From: Ktedonobacter racemifer DSM 44963
GTDB lineage: Bacteria > Chloroflexota > Ktedonobacteria > Ktedonobacterales > Ktedonobacteraceae
Direction: 5' to 3'
NCBI RefSeq assembly: GCF_000178855.1
Contig: NZ_ADVG01000003.1
Location: forward strand, 1,736,001 to 1,800,000
DNA: 64,000 bases
Position numbers and translations under genes: made by a program
Notes under the pieces: model-generated
Databases searched by the model: none
What the model saw: the letters and a program-made list of their open reading frames with translations, nothing else
Told to the model about the DNA's origin: nothing
Shown: positions 16,856 to 26,359 of the stretch, piece by piece
Position numbering within the stretch: position 1 is the first letter of the stretch
How the letters are laid out: every line of letters starts with the position of its first letter

Positions 16856-16921
16856 TGACTCATAACCTCGCCAAAAAGGGGCTTTATGCGTCAGAGGGGA
16901 AACTGGCGAGGTTATGAGTCA
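16856..16921. mobile_element. 66-bp mini-MITE with ISL3-type ends
   Basis: TGACTCATAACCTCGCCA at 16856-16873 is exactly inverted at 16904-16921, with an internal third site TATGCGTCAGAG. A sister of 67 bp with the same ends lies at 59541. The ends match the iterons around the ISL3 transposase genes at 19.2 and 52.4 kb. Confidence 0.7.
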
Positions 16922-16959
16922 GCAAAAGGTGTCTAAGGTACAGATGGAAGAAAGAGCGC

Positions 16960-17265
16960 TTAGAGAGAAACGACCACTTTTTTCGCGGAGACGCCTTGCC
17001 TTTGAGCGTCTAAGCCAGCCTGGATGTGGTCGAGTCCCTTGCCAACGACGACTGGTTCCGGGGCGGCAACATAGTGTCCTTCCGCAAGGGCCTGTGGCAG
17101 GAAATCTTCGTAGAGCACTTTGCTGACCTCGTTGTCCATCATACCGGAGACGAACTTCGTGCGGATGTGCCTCATGCGAGATGTTACCTGGAACGACACA
17201 TTCGCTGACACAAACCGAAAGATGAGCAGAAGCGTCTGCAAGTTCAGGCTGGGGCGTGTTGGCAT
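16960..17265 (-). pseudogene. C-terminal fragment of a zinc-type quinone oxidoreductase
   Basis: A 101-residue frame whose last 75 residues match the end of zeta-crystallin-like NADPH:quinone oxidoreductases (LRHI..., EDFLPQALAEGHYVAAPEP..., KKVVVSL). The cofactor- and substrate-binding N-terminal two thirds are missing. An AAAGGAT site precedes the ATG, which lies right after the stop of the upstream gene, so it may still be translated. I treat it as a decayed gene. Confidence 0.6.
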
Positions 17266-17266
17266 G

Positions 17267-18367
17267 TTAGTGATCCTTTCTGTGTGGAGGTGTGATAAGG
17301 AATATCCCTCCAGCGGCTTCGGCCAGTTCCGGCCCGAAGAGAGCTCCAGGGGTATACGCTCCTGGCTGGCCCTGGTCGGCAAGCAGCTTTTCCGCAACTG
17401 TTGCCGCAACCGTGGTGGTAAACACCATGGCGTCACCGGTGCGCAGCCAGCCTTCCTGGTCGGCCCCATCCGGCCATTGAACGGAGGCATGTCCCCATGA
17501 GTATTCTCGTGGGCGTTTTCGAGGGGAGATGTGTAGGCGGGCAAATCGGCGTTTTGCGAAGGTGCGTAGTGGCCTCATATGTAACAGCCCGGCCGCAATT
17601 GGGAGGATCACGCGAACGGCGGGACCGGTAGGTACCTCACTAGAGGCGGCTAGGACGTTAGGAGATCCGCTCGCTCGTTGTGCTGCGAGCAGTTCGCCAA
17701 GCGGAGCGCTTGCAGTAGCGACATGTGAGCCATCAGGAAGGATAATGGTGGTCACACTGCTGCCAATTCGGTTCCGCACAAGGCGACCACGCTTGTAGGA
17801 ACGTCCGCCGTAGGGTAGTCCGTCAATGAGGGTTGCCGCAAGGGCTTCACCAATGACCCCCCCCTCAATCTCAACCGAGGGCAGCATGTCTGTGCGAACT
17901 CGGTCAGGAGTCGGACGGTCTTGACACAGCTTCATCACAACGCTCTCGGTAGCTAGCACGCCGAATCCGGCACCTGTGACCAACGTGCGGCCTGCGGCGA
18001 CGGCTTCCTCATGCAGATCAAGCAGTGCAGATACGGAAATCACGTCGTTTGCCAGATCGATGTAGTGACTGCACGGGAGGCAAGTGCGGGCAATCAGCAC
18101 AGTGGTTTCGGTGAAAGGACCAATGGTATTGATGACGACAGCTGGCCGCTGTCGGCTGATCTCAGTCGCAATCTCTTCTGGTGAAGCGGCAACAATGATC
18201 CGTAGCTCTTTCGAAAGAGCGGCGGCCAACTGGCTCAGGCGTTCCCTGTCACGCCCAACCAGCACAGGTAAGACGTTGCTCTCAACGAGACGAGCGGCGA
18301 CCGCGCGGCCCACATGACCGGTTGCGCCCAAAATCCATACGTCGTTTGTGAAGCGACTCGATGACAT
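17267..18367 (-). CDS. saccharopine-dehydrogenase-like NAD(P)-binding protein
   Basis: A 366-residue protein with the N-terminal Rossmann domain of the saccharopine dehydrogenase/trans-acting enoyl reductase group: WILGATGHVGRAVAARL, VGRDRERL, VINTIGPF and CSHYIDLANDV. The substrate cannot be told from sequence. AAGGAGAGG precedes the ATG. It is divergent from the TetR gene at 18519, and the shared intergenic region carries a palindromic operator, so it is the likely target of that repressor. Confidence 0.82.
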   Translation of the reverse strand: MSSSRFTNDVWILGATGHVGRAVAARLVESNVLPVLVGRDRERLSQLAAALSKELRIIVAASPEEIATEISRQRPAVVINTIGPFTETTVLIARTCLPCSHYIDLANDVISVSALLDLHEEAVAAGRTLVTGAGFGVLATESVVMKLCQDRPTPDRVRTDMLPSVEIEGGVIGEALAATLIDGLPYGGRSYKRGRLVRNRIGSSVTTIILPDGSHVATASAPLGELLAAQRASGSPNVLAASSEVPTGPAVRVILPIAAGLLHMRPLRTFAKRRFARLHISPRKRPREYSWGHASVQWPDGADQEGWLRTGDAMVFTTTVAATVAEKLLADQGQPGAYTPGALFGPELAEAAGGIFLITPPHRKDH

Positions 18368-18403
18368 ATTCCTCTCCTTTATGGGAAACCCCAGGGTTGA
18401 ATA

Positions 18404-18440
18404 GCGACAAATTGTCGCAAAGGCGTCAATTTGTTACAAT
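18404..18440 (+). promoter_or_regulatory. TetR operator and promoter in divergent intergenic region
   Basis: GCGACAAATTGTCGC at 18404-18418 is a perfect 15-bp palindrome, and GCGTCAATTTGTTAC follows as an imperfect second copy. TTGTCG (18413) and TACAAT (18435) have a 16-base spacer and would be the -35 and -10 of the TetR gene, so the operator covers the promoter. Autoregulation and control of the divergent gene are inferred. Confidence 0.6.
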
Positions 18441-18518
18441 GGAGAGTGTAGCCCGGTGGAATGCTCCAGACAAGCATCAATACGTGCCGTTTGTTACATA
18501 TGCAACAAAGAGGGAAAC

Positions 18519-19163
18519 ATGGCGCACGAAGTACAAACAGACTTGCGCGTCCGGCGCACCCATCACTTCTTGCAGGAAGCGATGATTGAACTGATTACCG
18601 AGAAAGGGTTCGAGTCCATCACGGTGGGCGATATTGCCGAACGGGCCATGATCAACCGAGCCACGTTCTACCGCCATTATCAGGATAAATACGATCTGGT
18701 AGTCAAGATCTTTGAAGAAGCAGCCAATCACCTGGTGGAGGATATGAAACCCTTCCACAAAGACATTGATCCTGGTGAGAAGGAGGAGAATCTCGTCGGG
18801 ATCTGGAGCCAGTTATTTGAGCATGTCGCTGAACATGCCAGGCTGTACCGAGCGATGCTGGGGAAAAACGGCAGTCCGTGGTTTGCGGCCAGGATGCGTG
18901 AGCACACCATCAAGCTCATGCTTGAGAAGGAGAGACGGTGGAAACACCAGGTGGAACCCAGTCAACCGATTGATCCAGCCATGCCCCCTGAGTTGCCTGT
19001 TATGCAACTTTCACATGTTCTGATTGGGACGATCGTCTGGTGGTTGGAGAGCGAAAAGCGCTACACTCCCAGACAAATGGCAACCTGGTTTTATCGCTTT
19101 GCGTTTTATGGCTATCTCTCGGCACGCGGGTATGAGGTTCCTTTGCCAGGGAAGGACAGATAA
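18519..19163 (+). CDS. TetR/AcrR-family transcriptional repressor
   Basis: A 214-residue TetR regulator. The N-terminal helix-turn-helix is clear: EKGFESITVGDIAERAMINRATFYRHYQDK (about residues 25-55), followed by an all-helical ligand domain of the TetR_C_33 kind. I chose the ATG at 18519 (GAGGGAAAC upstream, MAHEVQTDLRVRRTHH) because earlier codons are not family-like. It lies divergently from the saccharopine-dehydrogenase-like gene and probably represses it and itself through the palindrome at 18404. Confidence 0.9.
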   Translation: MAHEVQTDLRVRRTHHFLQEAMIELITEKGFESITVGDIAERAMINRATFYRHYQDKYDLVVKIFEEAANHLVEDMKPFHKDIDPGEKEENLVGIWSQLFEHVAEHARLYRAMLGKNGSPWFAARMREHTIKLMLEKERRWKHQVEPSQPIDPAMPPELPVMQLSHVLIGTIVWWLESEKRYTPRQMATWFYRFAFYGYLSARGYEVPLPGKDR

Positions 19164-19169
19164 CTTCGC

Positions 19170-19373
19170 CTCATTGACACAAATCATCGCCACGTTTTGG
19201 CAATTGGCCCCTATCTTTCAGCAGGATCGGCGAGTTTTCTCCACTCGCTCCAAATTGGCGAGTTTTTGAGTCAATCTGTGTTTCGGGCGAAGTTATGGTC
19301 AGGAAAATCAATATTGACTCATCCATTTAAGCTCAAGGCACTGGCGATTTTATGAGTCAGAAGTGGCAAATTT
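19170..19373. repeat. cluster of ISL3-type iterons
   Basis: Several copies of a TGACNCATAA..TCGCC-like site occur in both orientations, for example TAACTTCGCC at 19171 and its inverse GGCGAAGTTA near 19287, and GGCGATTTTATGAGTCA near 19342. A 47-base part (19313-19360) is the reverse complement, with few changes, of the segment at 52376-52420. It is probably a solo end or MITE of an ISL3-type element. Confidence 0.6.
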
Positions 19374-19374
19374 A

Positions 19375-21232
19375 TGAATCTTACGCAACTTTGCTGATCA
19401 AGGATGTGGTATACTACAGAGTTGAACATTTTTTCACGTTTGTAAGGCTTTTTCAAGGACCCAAAAACATCCCATGATCATTTTTCCCGACCTTCCCAAT
19501 GTTGAAGTGGAAGGAGTAGAGGGAGCCGAGGAGATCATCCTGACCCTACGTACGACATCCCCAACAGCCTCTTGCCCCTCCTGTGGAACCGCATCTTCGC
19601 GTCTCCAAAGTCGCTATACGCGGGCGTTGCGCGATCTTCCCTCCGTTGGGCATTCCATCCGCCTCATCATGCATGTCCGCCGTTTCTTTTGTAAAAAGAG
19701 TACTTGTGCTCAAAAGATCTTTGTTGAACGACTTCCAGAACTTTGCCATCCTCACGCTCAACGCACGAAACGGCTGCAAAAAGCCCTTTGTGAGTTGGGA
19801 CTCAAAATCGGGGGCCAGGCCGGAGCGGATGTAGGAAGTGAACTCGGCATCAGCGGAAGTCGCGATACGATCTTGCGTCTGGTTCGCCAATCGCACCCGT
19901 CAGCTCAATCAGCACCACACATTATTGGTCTCGATGACTGGGCACGCAAGCGCAGGCTGCGCTATGGAACCCTGATTTGTGACCTGGAATTGGGTTTGCC
20001 CATTGACTTGCTCCCCGACCGCTCGGTCGAAACGGTCTCCGCCTGGCTGCTCAAGCATCCCTCCATCAAGGTGGTCAGCCGCGATGGTTCCTCGGAATAT
20101 GCGTCGGCTATTCAAAAAGGGGCTCCTCAAGCTCGACAGGTGAGCGACCGCTGGCATTTGGTAAAGAATCTGGCCGCCTGTGTCTCAGTGCAACTGACCC
20201 AAAGCCTGACGCAACTGCGTCGTGTTGAGCAGGCAGAGGCCAACGCCCTCGATGAGCAGCAACCCTCACCTGAACGTCAAAGCCATCCCAGGACACGCGG
20301 CTCCGAAACTCGCGCAACACGCTCGTCAAGCGGAGCGAACGGCTCGTTACGAGCAGATGATGGCACTCCAATTGCAAGGGATGAAAAGCCTGGAGATTGC
20401 GGCTCACATGGGCATGGCACCACGAACCGTTCGGCAATGGCTTGATCGGGGAGATATTCCTTATTCCGGTTCCCGCAAGCCTCGAGCAAGCCTCATCGAT
20501 CCCTACAAGACCTATCTCCTGGAACGCTGGCAACAAGGGTGTCGCCAAGGAGCACAACTGGAAAGAGAACTGAGAGCAAAGGGATATAAAGGGTCACCAC
20601 GAGCCATCTATCGCTACCTGGAGACGTTAGATGCTTTGAGCTTTCCTGCCCGCAAAAGCGGTTCCCCATCAGCGACAAAACCGCTCAATCCCTTATTGGC
20701 TCTCTCGGCACCACAGGCCACCTGGCTCTTTTTCCGCAAGCAGGAGGATTTGCGCGGAAGAAGAACAAGAGAACCTTCGGCAGTTGAGGCAAGCGAGCCC
20801 ACACCTTGAGACCGCCTACCAACTGGTGGAGATGTTTCTTCACATGGTGCGTAAGCGCACTGGAGAACAGCTTGACGCCTGGTTGGCAGCGGTGAAAGCC
20901 AGCCATCTTGAAGCGTTTGCGTCCTTTGTGACGGGTGTGCAGCAAGACAAAGATGCCGTTCTTGCGGGATTGACGTTACCTTGGAGCAATGGTCCTTTAG
21001 AAGGAAATGTGAATCGGCTTAAGCTCATCAAAAGAAGTATGTATGGTCGCGCCGAAGTCGATTTGCTCAAGCTTCGTGTGCTCTATCAGAGCAAAACGAG
21101 TCGAGACAGAAAGGACAAGAAGAAAAAGATGCAAGGACAGCAGGTGGTTCATCTGAAGAAACCACAGAGCATGAAAAACGATGCAAACTCTCAGCGTATC
21201 ACAACTGCGATCAGCAAGGTTGCGTAAGATTC
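19375..21232 (+). mobile_element. ISL3-family insertion sequence with decayed transposase
   Basis: GAATCTTACGCAACTTTGCTG at 19375 and its inverse CAGCAAGGTTGCGTAAGATTC ending at 21232 differ by one base and bound a 1.86-kb element around the transposase pseudogene. Confidence 0.65.
19474..21227 (+). pseudogene. ISL3-family transposase, two frameshifts
   Basis: The ISL3 transposase is readable from the zinc-finger N-terminus (CPSCGTASSRLQSRYTRALRDLP) through DDE residues (IGLDDWARKR; VSRDGSSEYASA; GPLEGNVNRLKLIKR) but in three frames: 19474-about 20280, about 20270-20770, and about 20755-21227. Two shifts near 20270-20290 and 20755-20785 inactivate it. The intact homologue at 52599 gives the expected order. 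An insertion-sequence copy, not a host gene. Confidence 0.85.
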
Positions 21233-21474
21233 AATTTATGGTCTTTCCGTCAAGTACAGCGCAAGGGCATGGAGGGACGATACGCCGTCCCATTGGCGTC
21301 AGATGAAGGGGACGACGCGAGGTCCGCCCTGCACCTGGGCGCATTTGCCTCTTCCGAAACAATGGCTGGCTTTCCTTCATCTCATCTGGGATGAAAAGTG
21401 CCTGTTTGTTGCTTTTATGCACGAACTTCGATATGATGTTTTCCTCAGTGTATGTAGCAAGGGCTGGGGCACTC

Positions 21475-21564
21475 ATGAAGCGACATCCCGCAATCTTTCT
21501 TCTCGCTTTTCTTCTTGGCCTGGTGATCTTCTTCCAGATGAGCCAACCATCGCAACAAAGGTAG
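21475..21564 (+). pseudogene. signal-peptide start of a gene cut by a MITE
   Basis: An ATG at 21475 opens MKRHPAIFLLAFLLGLVIFF, a typical signal or anchor segment, and the frame ends at TAG formed by the first bases of the MITE at 21560. I infer an exported protein gene truncated by insertion. The stretch 21241-21474 before it has no recognisable gene. Confidence 0.35.
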
Positions 21565-21720
21565 TGTTGCAAAAAAATTAAAGCTCTGCAAATTGAAGTA
21601 CACACAAACATACCTCACTAGTAAAAGATGCAAAACGTGCGCCCTTTCTCTAGAATAATGATTCTTGTGCTGTAATTACTGGCTCCATTTTCTCCGCTCA
21701 AAATTTTTTGCAACACTACC
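21560..21720. mobile_element. 161-bp MITE with IS6-like ends
   Basis: GGTAGTGTTGCAAAAAAAT at 21560 is inverted at 21702-21720 (ATTTTTTGCAACACTACC). The GG..NTGTTGCAAA pattern is that of IS6-family ends. The interior is AT-rich and codes for nothing. No target duplication is visible. Confidence 0.7.
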
Positions 21721-21867
21721 CCATACATCGTTTCCCTACAAAGGGTACCTGCCTGGTGCTCTTGAGAAAACAGGTGATGTGTTTGCTGTCTCCTGTAAGA
21801 CGATTACAGGTAACTCTTTTTTAAAAGATGGGGCCGAGTTAAAGCAGAAAGGAAAGTGTGCGAGCAT

Positions 21868-23034
21868 ATGCAAATTCCATCTCAATTTGAGATCAAAGAG
21901 CTCATGAAGGTGCGTGAGGGGCCTTGTATCTCAATCTTTATGTTCGTCTCTTCTAGAGAGGGTGAAACACAACAAAATCCGATACGCTTACGCGAGCTGA
22001 TACGAGAAGCTGAGCAGAGCATGCCGCTCAAATTAAGTACTCCTACACGTAGAGAAGCACTCCTTCAGCCTATGCGTACATTACTCATCGATGATGCGAT
22101 TTGGCAACGCCCTGAAGAGGGTTTGTGTTTGTACAGTTCGCCAGGCCTGTTTCGCGCTTTTCCCTTGCCCATGCCGGTAAAGGACCAGGTTGTGGTGGCT
22201 TCCCACTTCTATCTCAAGCCATTGCTACCATTTCTCACGAATGATGTGCGCTTTTATATCCTGGCTCTCTCTCAGCACGAGGTGCGCTTGCTCGAAGGTA
22301 CACGCTATCATATCCATGAGGTCGCACTTCCAGAACACGTTCCGGTGGGCATCTCAGCGGCACTGAACTATGATAAAACGCAAAATATAGTGCAATCTCA
22401 CAGTGGGGCGTCTGAAGTATCCAGAGGAACAGGCGGTAAGCGATCAGTCATTTTTCACGGCCAGAGACCAGGAATCACCGATACAAAGAAGAACCTCTTA
22501 CGCTACTTTGGGCAGATTGATCGTGGCTTGCATGAATTTCTGCACAACAAAAAGGTGCCGCTGGTCCTGGCTGGCGTAGAATACCTCTGTCCGCTCTATC
22601 GCAAAGTCAATACCTATCCCCATGTTCCCCCCCAAGAGGTCAGGGGCAATCCTGACAAATTAAGTAATAAAGAACTGCACGACCGGGCCTGGACGCTTAT
22701 CGAGTCAAGTCTCTTACAAAGACAAAGTGAGGCGGTAGCTCGCTATGAAGAGTACGCAGGCACCAGGAGAGCGTCCCATAATATCAACGTTATTCTTCCT
22801 GCCTCCCACTATGGGCAAGTCGATACCCTGCTGATCGCCTCTGACAGAGAGCTCTGGGGAACCTTTGATACATCAGCCAACAAGACGCATGTGTACAAGG
22901 AACTCCGCTTTGGTGCGAGCGATCTCTTAGACGTTGCCGCAACACAGACACTCCTTCATGATGGATCTGTCTATGTTCTCGAACACGATCGTATGCCTGG
23001 TGACAAACTCGCTACGGCAGTGTTTCGCTATTAA
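21868..23034 (+). CDS. archaeo-eukaryotic-type release-factor paralogue (baeRF family)
   Basis: A 388-residue protein that I recognise as a bacterial baeRF (eRF1-domain-2-like) protein by VREGPCISIFMFVSS, GLCLYSSPGLFRAFPLP, RFYILALSQHEVRLLEG, and LVLAGVEYLCPLYRKVN with DRAWTLIE. The family is predicted to act at the ribosome, as rescue or release factors or in ribosome-targeting conflicts; this is not proven. ATG 21868 follows an AAAGGAAAG site by 12 bases, and a GTG at 21856 is an alternative. It is isolated between mobile-element remains, so it may be transferred. Confidence 0.78.
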   Translation: MQIPSQFEIKELMKVREGPCISIFMFVSSREGETQQNPIRLRELIREAEQSMPLKLSTPTRREALLQPMRTLLIDDAIWQRPEEGLCLYSSPGLFRAFPLPMPVKDQVVVASHFYLKPLLPFLTNDVRFYILALSQHEVRLLEGTRYHIHEVALPEHVPVGISAALNYDKTQNIVQSHSGASEVSRGTGGKRSVIFHGQRPGITDTKKNLLRYFGQIDRGLHEFLHNKKVPLVLAGVEYLCPLYRKVNTYPHVPPQEVRGNPDKLSNKELHDRAWTLIESSLLQRQSEAVARYEEYAGTRRASHNINVILPASHYGQVDTLLIASDRELWGTFDTSANKTHVYKELRFGASDLLDVAATQTLLHDGSVYVLEHDRMPGDKLATAVFRY

Positions 23035-23061
23035 TTCAATGGTGCACTGGATAACAAATAC

Positions 23062-23081
23062 GGTTGTGTTGCAAAAAAAAG
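23062..23081 (+). repeat. solo IS6-type end
   Basis: GGTTGTGTTGCAAAAAAAAG resembles the ends of the MITE at 21560 and the inverted end at 46580-46595. No partner end is visible nearby. Confidence 0.4.
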
Positions 23082-23153
23082 CGGATCTGCGAGAGTAAAG
23101 GAAAACGTGCGAAAGGGACACGTTATGACCGAACAGCATCCGTTCAAATGGCG

Positions 23154-23764
23154 TCATTTCCAACCTGACATCATTCTGCGCCATTGGCACTGCTCGCGTA
23201 GCGGACAGGGGCGGCAACTGCGGATACTGGCCCCATAGACGACACGCAGGCTCCCATCGGCTTCTTTCCGTTGCTCATGCGGGATCAGCTTCTGGTCAGC
23301 AGGGCACTGTAGCGTCCCATCAGGCTGGAGGGCGAAGTCCTGGCCAGAGAAGCGGCCAGCCTTCCAGGGCAAACCCACATGAGGAGGTGCATAGCCGGAG
23401 GGAGGAGCCACACGTGGTGGAGTGGGCGAGGGAGGTGGGATGGCAGGAGCCCGCCTCGGTTGTGCGTACCGGATCAGGATGCAGATGGTGTCCCAACTCC
23501 AGGCGGAGGTTCCACATTCATTGCGACACCACCTGCCAGCACTCCTGCTCCCCAGGCCGAGTGACTGCACCAGCGATCGGGGCCCTGTTCTTCATCTTCA
23601 TCTGCTAGAGCAGGTTCAAAGGCATCGCGATGCCGGTAGATCTCGACAACATCGGAGGCGGTGAACGCCTGTTGCGGCAGAGTGGTGAAGAAGAGTTCAT
23701 AGACAACACCTGAACGCGTGACGCCAACCGGACTCTTCTTCGAGCTTTCTGGATGGGTAGCCAC
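23154..23764 (-). pseudogene. IS1182-like DDE transposase remnant, frameshifted
   Basis: Two overlapping frames carry pieces of one transposase: VGVTRSGVVYELFFTTLP and VVEIYRHRDAFEPALADEDEE in one, and QDFALQPDGTLQCPADQKL with CRPCPLREQC in the other. The order is right and the frame changes near 23480-23560. N- and C-terminal ends are missing, so this is a dead copy. Confidence 0.6.
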
Positions 23765-23889
23765 AAATCCAGCACGTCCATACGGTTGGCGTTTGAGCAG
23801 CTTAAGACAATGGATCTGCCCTTGACTCCAACTCGTACGTCAGAGCATCCATAATGACAGCTTGGTCGCGCTTGATGCCTGTGAGAGAC

Positions 23890-24039
23890 TGGAGGGTAAT
23901 AGCGTCGCGGTCGACTCCGGGGCTCGATTCGCGCGCGAAGCGCCGTCAGGTAATTGCGTACAGCAGTTTCCGAGCCACGATATCCCTGGGCACAAATGGC
24001 TTGGCAGAGGGAAGCGATATTGTGGGATTGTCCCGCTTT
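23890..24039 (-). pseudogene. ISL3 transposase fragment
   Basis: About 50 residues (NIASLCQAICAQGYRGSE...LRARIEP) match the region following the helix-turn-helix in ISL3 transposases. There is nothing of the catalytic core. Confidence 0.5.
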
Positions 24040-24368
24040 AGAAGAATACCTGAAGTGAAGAGAAGAAGGAAGAGTATTTCTTCTTTCGCAGAGGAACCAC
24101 GAACAGAGCAAAAACCTGGATTGTTACATGCACGGGTGAAGCTTGGGAGTGGCAGGAACCATCATTGATCTATCTCCATAAACCCACGACTTGCGCAACG
24201 AGGTGTGCTCAGATCCCATGCCGCTCTTTTGGAGCGTCTTCCTCAAACGTAAAATTTGGCCAAAGTAGTGGCAGCATGCTGCTACAAGAAAGAAGGAGTT
24301 TGCCCTGAGAAGTTTGATGGCCTATACCTCTCACAGACAAACAAACAACAGAGAGAAAGGCCATCCCT

Positions 24369-25650
24369 ATGAACGAATCTACCACAAACCTGACCGCCCA
24401 TTTTACTGGCCGCGCGAGCCTGGCAGTTCTCGGCGTCAAGATCCGTAAAATGGATCTGTTGGCACCCGTCCGCAAACTGGTCCATATTCCGCAAAAAACC
24501 GTCAAGGATGCTCCTTTTGAGAAACTATTCGATGCGTTCATCACAGTCGGTGATCCAGCAAACGCTTTCTGCTTGCACTGCCGACACCGTCAAGCAGATG
24601 GAGCAAACAGCGAACGAAATCTATCGCCACCATAGCCAGGGCTATCAACACGACTACTCCCAACAGTACCAGATTCTGGATGTGGATCTCACGGGCCTGC
24701 CGTGTGGCAAAAGGGCAGCACTGGCCACCAAAGGCTATTTTGCTGGAGCGCGCAATCGCCGTGGACGACAACTGGGCCGGGTACTGGCCACACGCTACGG
24801 TGAGGTCGTGACCGACCGGCTGTTTGAGGGTCGGACAAGCCTGGCCTCAGCCTTTCAGCCGCTGATCCAGGCCGCTGAACAAACTCTGGGACTGGACGAA
24901 GCCCAACGATCTCGTACGTTGCTCCGCGTCGATGCTGGCGGTGGGAGTCTGGATGATGTCAATTGGGCCCTGGCGAGAGGCTATCAAATGCACTGTAAGG
25001 ATTACTCCGGGCAACGTGCTCGCCACCTGGCGGCATCCGTCACGACATGGATCGAGGACCCGGATGAACCAGGGCGACAAGTTGGGTGGGTCGAAGAGCC
25101 AGCTCCAGAGTATGTGCGTGATGTAGTGCGGATTGCGGTACGCAAGCGGAAGCCAAATGGGCAGTGGGGTATTGCCGTGCTCATCTCTACCTTGCTTCCC
25201 ACCGAGGTGTGTGAACTGACCGGAGGCTATGGAGAGCGGTCTCTCAGTTCCACCCAGGTTCTGCTGGCGCACGTTCGTCTTTACGATCAGCGCGGCGGGG
25301 GTGTAGAAACCTCGTTCAAAGGTGATAAGCAAGGATTGGGACTTGCCAAGCGCAGGAAGAAGCACTTTGAAGCCCAACAGATGCTGATGCTCCTGGGGAG
25401 CTTGGCTCACAATGTGATCGTGTGGGCACACAACTGGCTGGCAGGATCCACATCCCAGCTCCAGCACTATGGGCCGGCGCGCATGGTGCGCGATGTTTTT
25501 CAGATCAGCGGCTTTCTCCTCATCGATGCTCGGGGCCGCATCCGTTCTGTTGTGCTCAATCAGGATGCTCCTTTCGCCCCTGTTTTACTTGGCCCTTTGC
25601 GGGTGCTTCTGGCTCCAGCACAGGTGATACTTCGTTTGGGCGAAACATAA
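24369..25650 (+). pseudogene. DDE transposase (IS1380-like) with internal deletion and frameshift
   Basis: The first frame (MNESTTNLTAHFTGRASLAV...FEKLFDAFI) and the second (QSVIQQTLSACTADTVKQM to the end) belong to one transposase. DVDLTGLP, LLRVDAGGGSLDD and VETSFKGDKQGLGL supply the three acidic residues. Around 24540 the frame shifts and roughly a hundred bases expected between the two parts seem absent. The IS1380 assignment is tentative. Confidence 0.65.
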
Positions 25651-25665
25651 ATCTTTCAAGACACA

Positions 25666-25875
25666 TCACTGGCACTTGCTCTCAAGCTCATTCCACTCTT
25701 CTTGATTGGCCGTGGTCAGACAAAAGTAAAGGATCAGCGTAGGATCATGGTGAGGAAATGTTCCGTCGTCCCAATGGGATTGTTCTGCTTTGAGCACTTC
25801 ACGGTAATGACGGGCACTCCGCTGTACATAGGTGCCCCAGTCTTCTCCATCCTCGCGATCAAACGAATCACCTAG
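25666..25875 (-). pseudogene. C-terminal part of a small gene split by a 1.73-kb insertion
   Basis: These 69 codons (LGDSFDREDGEDW...NELESKCQ) continue the frame broken at 27605. Removing the insertion and one copy of the 4-bp duplication CTAG joins HPL at the N-terminal part to LGDSF here without any frame change, giving a 129-residue protein. I do not recognise its family; it is acidic, soluble and tryptophan-rich. Confidence 0.75.
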
Positions 25876-25934
25876 TACTCTGTCATCTCTCACTTGATGA
25901 GTGTGCCGCCTGGGGCGGCAAGCAAAGAAGAGAG

Positions 25935-26021
25935 GATGCGGGGACACCCACGCGCTTCATCTGCCCCCGGCAGCGCGTCGCCCCGGCAGAGGGCTCGCCG
26001 CCCTCTGCACTCCCGCTTTTT
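25935..26021 (+). repeat. 87-bp core repeat with terminator-like hairpin (identical copy at 27490-27576)
   Basis: The core runs from GATGCGGGGACACCC to ACTCCCGCTTTTT and is identical in both copies. Its end forms a 9-bp stem GCAGAGGGC/GCCCTCTGC with a 5-base loop (25986-26008), followed by a T-run, like an intrinsic terminator or the 3' end of a small RNA. Confidence 0.7.
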
Positions 26022-26048
26022 ACTCATCGCTTGACGGATGACAGAGTA

Positions 26049-26127
26049 CTAAGTACAATCAAGTAACTTTTTGTGGGTTGCCTGGCAAGCACAGGCAACC
26101 CACAAAAAGTTACTTGATTGTACTTAG
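26049..26127. repeat. perfect hairpin with 35-bp arms
   Basis: Arms at 26049-26083 and 26093-26127 (CTAAGTACAATCAAGTAAC...) are exact reverse complements with a 9-base loop. The left arm starts inside the inner end of the left MITE. It contains TTTTT/AAAAA stretches. It is far longer than ordinary terminators. Confidence 0.8.
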
Positions 26128-26218
26128 CCATCGTCGGACCTGCGAAGGAAGGCTTTATTTCCACTATTCTGTTCAAGTGTAGCAGATGAGAGGCGGTTTT
26201 TCCAGGTTTTGCATTCCA

Positions 26219-26266
26219 GGGGTCAGGGCTGATGCGAGTCTGCGAGCACGCATCAGCCCTGACCCC
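26219..26266. repeat. perfect 18-bp inverted repeat
   Basis: GGGGTCAGGGCTGATGCG at 26219-26236 is inverted at 26249-26266 with a 12-base loop. It lies beside a short partial duplication (26274-26355) of the 5' coding region of the gene at 26360-27169, matching 27010-27090, which has a stop in frame. Confidence 0.65.
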
Positions 26267-26359
26267 GGTGAGCAGCCAGTGTCACCACTGCAGGCCACGT
26301 TTCGGGGGCGTGGGCGGTGGTGCGAACCTACTCGCGGCGGCCTGGGGATACGGCGGTTG

